Below are positions 53,152 through 61,128 of a stretch of 64,000 nt of DNA, in pieces; the stretch's first letter is position 1, and each line of letters starts with the position of its first letter. This DNA is from Phycisphaerales bacterium (GTDB lineage Bacteria > Planctomycetota > Phycisphaerae > UBA1845), in contig JACKHG010000018.1 of NCBI GenBank assembly GCA_020639115.1, positions 1 through 64,000 on the forward strand, in the 5' to 3' direction. A program made the translations under genes and the position numbers. The notes under the pieces are model-generated. The model worked only from the letters and a program-made list of their open reading frames with translations. It was not told the origin of the DNA and ran no database searches.

Positions 53152-53748
53152 ATGGAACCGGCTCCCGCCCAACGCGCGTCCGCCGAGCCGAATTCGGCCC
53201 CCGGCGGAGCGGTCGATCCTCAGACGTGGGTGCAGCGCTACGGCGACCTGCTCTTCGGGTATGCCCTGCTCCGCGTGCGCGACCGCACCGTGGCCGAGGA
53301 ACTCGTGCAGGAATGCTTCGTGGCGGCCCTCGAGGCCAAGGACCGCTTCCTCGGCGGCTCCACCGAGCAGACCTGGCTTGTGGGCATTCTCAAGCACAAG
53401 CTGCTCGACCACCTGCGCCGCCGCTCCCGTCAGCCGGCCAGCGCCGACCAGGACGCCGGCCTCGAGGACTTCGACAAGCGCGGCCTGTGGCGCGTGCGGG
53501 TGAACGCCTGGAGCGACGACCCCCAGGCCCGGCTCGAAAACGAGGCCTTCCGCAACGCCCTCAACGGCTGCATCGGCGGCCTGCCCAACACCCACGCCGT
53601 CGCGTTCATCCTCCGCGAAATCGACGGGATGCAGAGCGAGGAAATCTGCACGCTCCTGGAGATCTCGCCGACCAATCTATGGGCCCGCCTGCACCGGGCC
53701 CGCCTGGGGCTGCGGCGCTGCCTGGAAAGCAAGTGGTTCCAGCGCTGA
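53152..53748 (+). CDS. ECF-type RNA polymerase sigma factor
   Basis: A 198-residue extracytoplasmic-function sigma factor. Region 2 is YGDLLFGYALLRVRDRTVAE, ELVQECFVAALEAKDRF and TWLVGILKHKLLDHLRRRSR. Region 4 is ALNGCIGGLPNTHAVAFILR, EIDGMQSEEICTLLEISPTN and LWARLHRARLGLRRCLE. The ATG at 53152 has GGAG upstream. A zinc-finger anti-sigma gene follows 101 bp downstream. The layout resembles groups in which sigma and a small ZAS protein are paired; the signal is unknown. Confidence 0.9.
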   Translation: MEPAPAQRASAEPNSAPGGAVDPQTWVQRYGDLLFGYALLRVRDRTVAEELVQECFVAALEAKDRFLGGSTEQTWLVGILKHKLLDHLRRRSRQPASADQDAGLEDFDKRGLWRVRVNAWSDDPQARLENEAFRNALNGCIGGLPNTHAVAFILREIDGMQSEEICTLLEISPTNLWARLHRARLGLRRCLESKWFQR

Positions 53749-53849
53749 CGACCGGCAGAACGGCACATTTTGGTGGAGAAACCAGGGCGAGTTTCGGTAA
53801 GAATAAGCTAAAAGGTTTGCTCGGCACCCGGTGACCAAGCGACACATCC

Positions 53850-54158
53850 ATGATCGATTTTATCAGGCAACTCAACGCGCCGTGCCGCGACATGACCGAG
53901 TACGTTTCGCGCTCGCTCGACAGCGAACTCACCCGCAGCCAGCGCGCCGCCGTCCAGGTGCACATGCTCTACTGCCGAGCCTGCCGGCGCTACCGCGCCC
54001 AGGTGAGAATGCTCCGGGCCCTGCTGGCCGAACGCCCCGACGCCCCGGAAATCCTCGCCGAGGCCGCCAACCTCCACCTCGACCCCGCCACCAAGGATCG
54101 CATCATCGCGCTGCTCCGCGAGCGCTCGAATCCTCCCAAGCCTGACAACGGTCAGTAA
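53850..54158 (+). CDS. Zinc-finger anti-sigma factor (ZAS-like)
   Basis: A 102-residue soluble protein with an anti-sigma zinc-finger motif: VQVHMLYCRACRRYRAQVRM (His-x3-Cys-x2-Cys), preceded by CRDMTEYVSRSLDSELTRSQ, typical of zf-HC2 proteins. No membrane segment, so it would act in the cytoplasm, probably on the upstream ECF sigma factor. Zinc or redox change is the usual trigger in this family. Its stop is 17 bp from the convergent YihY stop. Confidence 0.8.
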   Translation: MIDFIRQLNAPCRDMTEYVSRSLDSELTRSQRAAVQVHMLYCRACRRYRAQVRMLRALLAERPDAPEILAEAANLHLDPATKDRIIALLRERSNPPKPDNGQ

Positions 54159-54175
54159 ATTCTGCGCGATCAAGA

Positions 54176-55633
54176 TTACTTCGTGATGAGGTCAGCCAGC
54201 GTGCGCTCGCCGAGCGAACTCGTGCACCGCGTGCGCACCTCGCTGAGCATATCGCGCAACTCGCCGTCGGTCGTACCGATCTGCTCCGGCTGACGCGGGT
54301 CGCCCGCCGCCAGGAGCTGGGCGACCGTGATGTGGTCCGCCGGGGCCGCCAGCGTGTAGTCCGGCTCCTCGCCGTTGGCCTCGCCCACCGGACAGAGCAC
54401 GCCGGCCTGCACCAGCCGCTCGATCACCGAACGCGTCAGTGCGCCCGGCAGGTTGATGCCCGCCGAAATGTCCTCGAACGGCGTCGGACCGTCGCCACGC
54501 CCGAAGTGCCGCGCGACGATGGCCGCCGCCGCCACGATGTCTGACGGACCCAGCTCGATCTTCTCCGCCTGCTCCGCCAGCTTGAACCGCTCCAGGTTCG
54601 TCGCGGTGTACGCGAGCAGCGCCCCGAACAGGAAGATCGTCCACGACAGGTTGAGCCACAGCAGAAACAGCGGCAACAGCCCCAGCACGCCGTACAGGCT
54701 GCCCGTCAGATGCTGCACGTACTGCGCAAAGCCCCATCGCGCGATCAGCCAGAGCGGCACCGCGACCAGCGCGCCGACCAGCGCGGAACGCGAGTGCACC
54801 CGCGTGTTCGGCAGCAGCTTGTACACGGTCGCAATGACCAGCACGCCCACGACGATCGGCCCGAACCAGCCCGCGGGCACCAGCAGCCAGCGGATGACCG
54901 GCACGTCCACGAACGTCTCGACGATCTTCTCGCCCAGGTACGACGCGAGCACGAGCACCACCGGCCCCAGCGTGAGCGCCGACCAGTAGAGCACGATGCG
55001 CCGGCCCATCGCCCGGCTGCGGGTCGCGCCGAAGATACGGTTCAGCGCCGCCTCGATGGTCGAGAGCAGGGCGATCGCGGTCCAGATGAGCAGGGCCCCG
55101 CCGATGGGGCCGATGCGGCCGAAGGTAAGTTTGCTCTCGACCTGCGTGAGCAGCGCCTCGATCTCGTCGGCGACGTTGTAGATGCGTTCCTGCGTCTTGG
55201 CGGCTGCGTCGTCGGCGGCGTCCTGGATCGTGCCCTCGGGGGCCGTGTCGGCCCGGTAGTTCGCCGGCATGGGCGCGTACTTCCAGACCAGCGGCATCTC
55301 GTCCGACTGCGGCGACTCCTTGGCGACGGTGGCGATGCGGTTGAACCCGGAAACGTCGAGGAACTGCCGCAGGCTCTGCTTGCTGTCCTCGACCACGCCG
55401 ATCGACTTGAGCACCAGCAGCGCGAAAATCAGCAGGGGGATGAGCGCGAAGATCGTGCGGAACGACAGCGCCGCGCTCAGCGCCATCAGGTTGTTTTCCT
55501 TCAACCGGCGCAGGCAGTAACGCCACAGCTCCCATTGGTAGCGGACGACGCGCGCCCAGCCGGTGATCTGGTGGCCCGGATCGCGAACGGCCTGTATGAA
55601 CTGGTTCAGCGAGGCCTTCACACCCATCAGCAT
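54176..55633 (-). CDS. YihY/BrkB-family membrane protein
   Basis: A 485-residue inner-membrane protein of the YihY (formerly RNase BN) family. Features are NNLMALSAALSFRTIFALIP, the central GRIGPIGGALLIWTAIALLS, LPNTRVHSRSALVGALVAVP, WGFAQYVQHLTGSLYGVLG and LFLLWLNLSWTIFLFGALLA. About six membrane spans are seen. An insertion of about 80 residues after the second span and a C-terminal winged-helix-like domain (GALTRSVIERLVQAGVLCPV) extend it, the latter common in this family. Function is uncertain. It follows hydF by 95 bp on the same strand. Confidence 0.85.
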   Translation of the reverse strand: MLMGVKASLNQFIQAVRDPGHQITGWARVVRYQWELWRYCLRRLKENNLMALSAALSFRTIFALIPLLIFALLVLKSIGVVEDSKQSLRQFLDVSGFNRIATVAKESPQSDEMPLVWKYAPMPANYRADTAPEGTIQDAADDAAAKTQERIYNVADEIEALLTQVESKLTFGRIGPIGGALLIWTAIALLSTIEAALNRIFGATRSRAMGRRIVLYWSALTLGPVVLVLASYLGEKIVETFVDVPVIRWLLVPAGWFGPIVVGVLVIATVYKLLPNTRVHSRSALVGALVAVPLWLIARWGFAQYVQHLTGSLYGVLGLLPLFLLWLNLSWTIFLFGALLAYTATNLERFKLAEQAEKIELGPSDIVAAAAIVARHFGRGDGPTPFEDISAGINLPGALTRSVIERLVQAGVLCPVGEANGEEPDYTLAAPADHITVAQLLAAGDPRQPEQIGTTDGELRDMLSEVRTRCTSSLGERTLADLITK

Positions 55634-55728
55634 ACGCGAAGCGGCGCCGCCGAGCCAGAATCAACTCGCCGCGTGCCGGGCCGACCGCCCGGACCCCCGC
55701 AGGCCCCGACCGCCGCAATCTTCTATCG

Positions 55729-56988
55729 TCAGCACGGCACCTCGGGACGAGCCGGCGCGCCCTTATCGGTCCGCTGCTCCGCCCGTCCGCAGCCGAACGG
55801 GGCCAGCACCCGGTCGATGATTCCCAGCGCAAATGCGATCGCCAGCCCGTAGTTCGTCATGGGCACGCCCTGGCTGCGGCAACGTGCAATCCGCGAAAGC
55901 ACCTCCCGCCGGTTCTGCACGCACGCGCCGCAGTGCACCACGAGTGAATAAGGCTTCAGATCCTGCGGGAAATCGTGGCCCTGCACGTGGTCGAAGTGCA
56001 GCTCCCCGCCGACGTACTCGCGCAGCCAGCGCGGGATCTTCTCCGTGCCGATGTCGTCCACGATCGGATGGTGCGAGCACGCCTCCGCGATCAGCACGCG
56101 GTCGCCCGGGCGCAGCGTATCGATGGCATAAGCCCCGCGGGCGAGTTCCGGCAGGTCGCCCTTGAACCGCGCGAAGAGAATGGAAAAGGAGGTCAGCGGC
56201 ACGTCGGGCGGCGTCTCCGCCGCCACCTTGTGAAACGCCTGCGAGTCGGTCACCACCAGGGCCGGCGGATGCGTCAAGCGGCTGAGCCCGGCGCGCAACT
56301 CGTGCTCGCGCAGCACCAGCGCCTGGCACCCGGCGTCGAGCAGGTCACGGATCGCCTGCACCTGCGGCAGGATCAGCCGGCCCTTCGGCGCTTCCTTGTC
56401 GATGGGGACAACCAGTACCGCGAGTTCGCCCGGCGGAATCAGGTCGGACAGGATCGGCGGGCTCTGCAGGAATTCGTCCGGGCACGCCCGGATCAGCGCC
56501 TCACGCAGCGCGCTCACCCCGACCCGCTCCGCCGCGACCGCTTCCACGACCGCGACGCGCTGCTGCTCCAGGCGGCCGACGACCGCGGCATCGGGCGCCG
56601 CCAGGTCGCGCTTGTTGAACACGACGATCACCGGCAGCCCGCGCGCGCGAAACTCCTCGACGAGCTGCTCCTCGAACGCGTTCCATTCGCCGGCCGCCGC
56701 GACGACGATCGCCAGCTCCGTGCGGTCGAAAACCTGCCGCGTCCGCGCCGCGCGCAACGCCCCCAGGTCGCCGATATCGTCCACCCCGGCTGTGTCGATG
56801 AACACCACCGGCCCCAGCGGCAGCATCTCCATCACCTTCTCGACCGGGTCGGTCGTCGTACCCGCCACGTCCGAGACGATGGAACTGGTCTGCCGCGTCA
56901 GTGCGTTGAGCAGCGACGATTTGCCCACGTTGCGCCGGCCGAAGATGCCGATGTGCAGCCGCAAGCCCTTGGGAGTTACCTGGACCAT
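55729..56988 (-). CDS. hydF: [FeFe]-hydrogenase H-cluster maturation GTPase HydF
   Basis: Scaffold GTPase that receives the 2Fe precursor from HydE/HydG and delivers it to HydA (419 residues, normal length). The GTPase domain has G1 FGRRNVGKSS (about 16-25), G2 TTTDPV, G3 IDTAGVDD and G4 NKRD. The C-terminal cluster-binding domain has EACSHHPIVDDIGTEKIPRW and VVHCGACVQNR, the CxHx(n)CxxC set. The ATG at 56988 is chosen because homology begins there, although the frame is open further upstream. It is last of the maturase genes, 53 bp after hydG. Confidence 0.94.
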   Translation of the reverse strand: MVQVTPKGLRLHIGIFGRRNVGKSSLLNALTRQTSSIVSDVAGTTTDPVEKVMEMLPLGPVVFIDTAGVDDIGDLGALRAARTRQVFDRTELAIVVAAAGEWNAFEEQLVEEFRARGLPVIVVFNKRDLAAPDAAVVGRLEQQRVAVVEAVAAERVGVSALREALIRACPDEFLQSPPILSDLIPPGELAVLVVPIDKEAPKGRLILPQVQAIRDLLDAGCQALVLREHELRAGLSRLTHPPALVVTDSQAFHKVAAETPPDVPLTSFSILFARFKGDLPELARGAYAIDTLRPGDRVLIAEACSHHPIVDDIGTEKIPRWLREYVGGELHFDHVQGHDFPQDLKPYSLVVHCGACVQNRREVLSRIARCRSQGVPMTNYGLAIAFALGIIDRVLAPFGCGRAEQRTDKGAPARPEVPC

Positions 56989-57041
56989 GATCGTACGATG
57001 GGCATCGCCCACCACCCCGGGGCGCCCGGACGCCCCCGAAC

Positions 57042-58475
57042 TCAGAAATACAAATCGCGCTCCCCGTTCCCGGTGATGCGCGCCAAGCGCTGCTCCAATT
57101 CCCGCCGGAGCGAATCGTCCTCCATGCGCCCGACCTCCGCCGCGATCAACCGCTCGCCCGCGGCCCGCGTCGCCTCCGACGCGTAATCCACGAGGTACTC
57201 CTGCAGCGTGAGCAGCCCGTTCGGCGTGCAGAACTTCTTGATGAATCCCGGGATGGCGAATTCCATGAAGTGCTCGCCCGTGCGGCCCAGCCGGTAGCAC
57301 GCCGTGCAGAAGCTCGGCAGGTGCCCCTGCCCGATCAGCTCACCCATCACTTCGTCGAGGTGCCGCACGTCGCCGAGCACGAACTGCTCGCGCTCCGCGT
57401 GCTGGGCGTTCTCCGCCTCGGTGTAACCGCCCAGTTCGATCCGGCTGCCGGCGTCGATCTGCGACACGCCGAACTCCATCACCGTGTCGCGCACCGCCGC
57501 TGGCTCGCGTGCGGTGAGAATCATCCCGGTGTAGGGCACCGCGAGCCGCAGGATCGCGATCAGCCGCATGAAGTCCGCGTCGCTCACCGTCCACGTCCCC
57601 GGCAGTTGCACGTTGTGCGCCGGCTGAATCCGCGGAAAACTGATCGTGTGCGGCCCCACGCCGAAACGCTCCTGCATGTGCAGCGCGTGCGTCACCAGCC
57701 CGAGCACCTCGAAACGCCAGTCGTACAGGCCGAACAACGCGCCAATGCCCACGTCGTCGATCCCCGCCTCCTGCGCCCGGTCGAGCGCGTCCAGCCGGTA
57801 GAGGTAATGCTGCCCCTTGCGGGTATTCTCCGGATGATACTGCGCGTACGTCGCGTGGTGGTACGTCTCCTGGAAAACCTGGTACGTGCCGATGCCCGCA
57901 GAGTGCACGAGCCGGTAGCCGTCCACGTCGAGCGGGGCCGCGTTGATGTTCACCCGCCGGATCTCGCCCGGCCCGAACTTCACGCCGTACACCTGCCGCA
58001 CCGTCTCCGCGATGAACGTCGCGTCGTACCGCGGATGCTCACCGAACACCAGGATCAACCGCTTGTGCCCCTGCTGCTCCAGCGCCGTGACCTGCCGGGC
58101 CACGTCGCCGGGGTCGAGCGTGCGCCGCACCGCGGCGCGGTTCGACCGCCGAAACCCACAGTACAGACAGTCGTTGACGCAGTCGTTGCCGATGTACAGC
58201 GGGGCAAAGAGCACGATGCGATTGCCGTAGACCACGTTCTTGAGCCGCCGCGCGCCATCCAGGATTGCCTCAATCAGCTCAGGATCCGTCGCCCGCAGCA
58301 GGACAGCCGTCTCCTCCGTCGAAAGCACTTCCTTCGCCAGGCTCTTGGCGATCAGGTCGCGCACCACCGCGGGCTCGGACGCGGGGCCGCCCAGCAGCCC
58401 CTCGAGCCGCGCGTCGTCGATGAAGTCGCGGGCCCCGCTGCTCAACGACAGGTTGGGAAGGGTGGACAAACGCAT
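57042..58475 (-). CDS. hydG: [FeFe]-hydrogenase maturase HydG (tyrosine lyase)
   Basis: Radical-SAM enzyme that cleaves tyrosine to give CO and CN ligands for the H-cluster (about 477 residues). The SAM cluster is CVNDCLYCGF at about residues 99-107. Family segments are RRVNINAAPLDVDGYRLVHS, TYQVFQETYHHATYAQYHP, IGALFGLYDWRFEVLGLVTH and, in the C-terminal accessory-cluster region, SFCTACYRLGRTGEHFMEFA with a further Cys in KKFCTPNGLLTLQEYL. A GTG one codon upstream is an equally possible start; GGGAG lies 7-10 bases before. It starts 17 bp after the hydE stop. Confidence 0.95.
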   Translation of the reverse strand: MRLSTLPNLSLSSGARDFIDDARLEGLLGGPASEPAVVRDLIAKSLAKEVLSTEETAVLLRATDPELIEAILDGARRLKNVVYGNRIVLFAPLYIGNDCVNDCLYCGFRRSNRAAVRRTLDPGDVARQVTALEQQGHKRLILVFGEHPRYDATFIAETVRQVYGVKFGPGEIRRVNINAAPLDVDGYRLVHSAGIGTYQVFQETYHHATYAQYHPENTRKGQHYLYRLDALDRAQEAGIDDVGIGALFGLYDWRFEVLGLVTHALHMQERFGVGPHTISFPRIQPAHNVQLPGTWTVSDADFMRLIAILRLAVPYTGMILTAREPAAVRDTVMEFGVSQIDAGSRIELGGYTEAENAQHAEREQFVLGDVRHLDEVMGELIGQGHLPSFCTACYRLGRTGEHFMEFAIPGFIKKFCTPNGLLTLQEYLVDYASEATRAAGERLIAAEVGRMEDDSLRRELEQRLARITGNGERDLYF

Positions 58476-58491
58476 CACGGCAAAACTCCCA

Positions 58492-59550
58492 TCACGCGCA
58501 AACCGGCGCGCTCTCGACCGGACGAACCGCGTCGCCCCGACCGGCGGCGATCGGTCGCCCCAGCCGCGTGATGCGGTCCTTGAGCCGCTCGGCGACGCGG
58601 TCCGGCTCGTCGCCGCAGGCGGCTTTGCCCGGGTAAATCTCGTAAAACGCGCGATACGGCAGGGGGGTGAAGTTCGGCATCACCACGTTCGCACCGCGCT
58701 TAAGACCCGACTCACGCCCCCGCTCCGGATCGAGCGCACTCAGCGCCGTCGTGCTCGGAATGTTCGCCCACGGACACGCCAGCCGCGCCAACGCCATCAC
58801 CTTGCACGTCGTCAGTTCGTCCGCGGGCACCTGCTCCGTACCGCCCGCCTCCGCTGGCTGTGCCCCGAGCGGCGTCGCCGGATGGGCGATGAACGGCCCC
58901 ACGCCGATCATGTCCAGTGCCCGCTCCTCGAGAAAAACAATGTCGTCCGCGAGATCGCTCCACGTCTGGCCGGGCAGCCCGACGAGTACGCCGCTGCCGA
59001 TCGCGTAGCCGAGCGCCCGCAGCCGCGCGAGCATCGCCTTACGCTCGGATGGCTGGCGCCCGCGCGGCGGATGCACCGCGCGGTAGAGCGTCTCGTTGGA
59101 CGTCTCGATGCGCAGCAGGTAGCGATCGGCGCCGGCGGCGCGCCACTGGGCAAATTCGACGTCGCTTCGCTCTCCCAGGCTCAACGTGACGGCGATATCC
59201 CCCAGTGCTTTGATGCCGCGGATCATCGCCGCCACCGCGCCGGCGCTCAGCCCCCGGTCCTCACCCGCCTGCAGCACGACGGTGCCACAGCCAAACGCCA
59301 GCGCCGCGCGGGCGGCGGTCATAACCTGCTCGTGCGTGAGTCGATAGCGTGTGACGCCGGCGTTCTCCGCCCGAATGCCGCAGTAGTGGCAGGCCCGAAC
59401 GCAGTGATTCGACACCTCGATGAGCCCGCGCAGATGCACCGCGTCGCCGACCCACGCACTGCGCGTACGGTCCGCCTCCGCCCACAGCTCCTCGAGCCGG
59501 CGCGGGTCGTGCTCACACAGCCAGTGATTGATCGTCGCGCGCGAAAGCAT
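58492..59550 (-). CDS. hydE: [FeFe]-hydrogenase maturase HydE
   Basis: Radical-SAM maturase acting on the organometallic Cys-Fe precursor (352 residues, normal length). The SAM cluster is C50-x3-C54-x2-C57 (CVRACHYCGI). Family signatures are GCGTVVLQAGEDRGL, TLSLGERSDVEFAQWRAAGA, RYLLRIETSNETLYRAVHP, SGVLVGLPGQTWSDLADDI, GVGPFIAHPATPL and NVVMPNFTPLPYRAFYEIYP. The start overlaps the end of the receiver-kinase gene by 38 bp, so it belongs to the same transcript. Confidence 0.95.
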   Translation of the reverse strand: MLSRATINHWLCEHDPRRLEELWAEADRTRSAWVGDAVHLRGLIEVSNHCVRACHYCGIRAENAGVTRYRLTHEQVMTAARAALAFGCGTVVLQAGEDRGLSAGAVAAMIRGIKALGDIAVTLSLGERSDVEFAQWRAAGADRYLLRIETSNETLYRAVHPPRGRQPSERKAMLARLRALGYAIGSGVLVGLPGQTWSDLADDIVFLEERALDMIGVGPFIAHPATPLGAQPAEAGGTEQVPADELTTCKVMALARLACPWANIPSTTALSALDPERGRESGLKRGANVVMPNFTPLPYRAFYEIYPGKAACGDEPDRVAERLKDRITRLGRPIAAGRGDAVRPVESAPVCA

Positions 59551-60688
59551 CGTCGGCCTGCGCTTCTCCTGCGGGTTTCAAGGTCACCGTGAACGTCGTG
59601 CCGGCATCGGGCGTCGATGCCACCGCGACATCGCCGCCATAGAGCCCCGCGATCTTCTTCACGATCGCCAGGCCCAGCCCGCTGCCCGTGATCTCCCGCG
59701 TCTTCTCGTTGCGAATCCGGACGAAGTCCTGGAACAACCGGGCTGACTCCTCGGCCGACATCCCGATGCCCGTATCCCGCACCACGATCCGCACGTACGG
59801 ATCGTCACGCTGCACCGCCACGTCGACTCGGCCGCCGTCGCGGTTGTACTTCACCGCGTTCGACACCAGGTTGTTGAGCACGATTTCTAGCTCGGCACGA
59901 TCGCAGCGCAGCACGACGGGACCGTCAGCCGCCAGCGCCAGGGCGATCCCGCGCGCCTCGGCCACGGGTGCGACCAGCTCCAGCGCTTCGCGCGCAATCT
60001 CCGCGACGTCCACCGCTTCGAACGTACGCTGCCGCTGGCCCGATTCGATCCGGGTAAGATCGAGCAGGTCCGCGATCAGCTTGCGCATGCCCTGCGCCCG
60101 GCACAGGCACCGCTGGATGGGCCGCTCGTACGCCTCGACGTACTCGCCCGCGGTCCGGTCGCGCAGCAGGTACAGGTAATTCTCAATGGCCGCGAGCGGC
60201 GTCTTCAGCTCGTGCCCCAGCACGCGGATGAAATCGAAACGGACGCGGCGGTTCTCCTCCGCCAGCTCGCGGGCCCGCCGCTGGGCGGTCAGATGCTCCG
60301 CCGCCTTGCGAATCACGCCGCGCAGCTCGTCCGGCGTGAACGGCTTGGCGATGAAGTCGAACGCCCCGCACTTCGTCGCCTGCACCGCCGACTCGATCGT
60401 GGCGAACGCCGTGATCATGATGGTCAAGAACTCGCTGCCGCGTTGCTGCAACGCGTGCAGCACGTCCAGCCCGCTCATCCCCGTCATCTTCTGATCCAGC
60501 AGCAGGATGTCGGGCGGTTGCACATCGACGCGGGCCAGCGCTTCCTCGCCGCTGGCTACCTCCTCCACCTCGACGCCGACCGTCGCGTCGACGTCCGGCA
60601 GGCGCACGCTGAGACCGCGCAATGCGCGCATCACGCCGTGCCGCATGCCCGCCTCGTCGTCCGCAACCAGGATCCGCAGCGCGTTCAT
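59513..60688 (-). CDS. Receiver-histidine kinase hybrid (N-terminal REC, C-terminal HK)
   Basis: A 391-residue phosphorelay protein. The N-terminal receiver (about 4-130) has LVADDEAGMRHGV, the acceptor Asp in ILLLDQKMTGMSG and Lys in FDFIAKPFTPDE. It is followed by HisKA with VLGHELKTPLAAIENYL and a HATPase with NNLVSNAVKYN, VRDTGIGMS and GSGLGLAIVKKIAG. No membrane segment, so cytoplasmic. Start and previous stop overlap as ATGA (60685-60688) and its end overlaps hydE. Position suggests it receives phosphate from the hydrogenase-kinase fusion or the lone receiver; direction of flow is not visible. Confidence 0.9.
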   Translation of the reverse strand: MNALRILVADDEAGMRHGVMRALRGLSVRLPDVDATVGVEVEEVASGEEALARVDVQPPDILLLDQKMTGMSGLDVLHALQQRGSEFLTIMITAFATIESAVQATKCGAFDFIAKPFTPDELRGVIRKAAEHLTAQRRARELAEENRRVRFDFIRVLGHELKTPLAAIENYLYLLRDRTAGEYVEAYERPIQRCLCRAQGMRKLIADLLDLTRIESGQRQRTFEAVDVAEIAREALELVAPVAEARGIALALAADGPVVLRCDRAELEIVLNNLVSNAVKYNRDGGRVDVAVQRDDPYVRIVVRDTGIGMSAEESARLFQDFVRIRNEKTREITGSGLGLAIVKKIAGLYGGDVAVASTPDAGTTFTVTLKPAGEAQADDAFARDDQSLAV

Positions 60689-61128
60689 GATCGCACGTTC
60701 TGCACGTGGCGCAGAATCTCCCGCTCGAGCTGCTCGAACCGGATCGGCTTGGCCAGAAACGCATCGGCCTTGATCCACGCCCGTTCCTCCGGCGTGGCAG
60801 CATCGAAGTCGAGACCCGTCTCGCTCGTCACCGCCGAGATGATGATCACCGGCAGTTGCGGCGCCTTCGCCTTGAAGGCGTGGCACAGCGTGAACCCGCC
60901 GTCCGCGTCCTCCATCATCAGGTCGATCAACGCGATGTCCGGTACCTGCTGATCGAAAGCAGCCCGCGCCGCCTTCACCCCGTCCGCCGTCGTCACCGTG
61001 TGCCCGGCAGCCTCCAGCGGTATCCGCAGGCTCTCCAGAAAGTCCGGGTCGTCGTCGACCAGCAGAATGTTCAGCCGCAATTCCGCCGCGGTCGCGTGGC
61101 CTTGGGCTGAGCGGTCAGTTGCGTGCAT
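60685..61128 (-). CDS. Single-domain response regulator
   Basis: A 147-residue stand-alone receiver: LNILLVDDDPDFLESL acidic pocket, acceptor Asp in IALIDLMMEDADGGF, Thr/Ser-type switch in VIIISAVTS and Lys in AFLAKPIRFEQ. There is no output domain, as in phosphorelay intermediates or CheY-like proteins. It overlaps the upstream hydrogenase-kinase gene by 14 bp and the downstream receiver-kinase by 4 bp, so all three are translated from one message. Confidence 0.9.
   Translation of the reverse strand: MHATDRSAQGHATAAELRLNILLVDDDPDFLESLRIPLEAAGHTVTTADGVKAARAAFDQQVPDIALIDLMMEDADGGFTLCHAFKAKAPQLPVIIISAVTSETGLDFDAATPEERAWIKADAFLAKPIRFEQLEREILRHVQNVRS

Noticed and set aside
56989..57300. N-terminal extension of HydF (about 100 residues) in the same open frame.
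   Set aside because: It overlaps the hydG coding end and is Gly/Arg-rich; HydF homology begins at the ATG at 56988.
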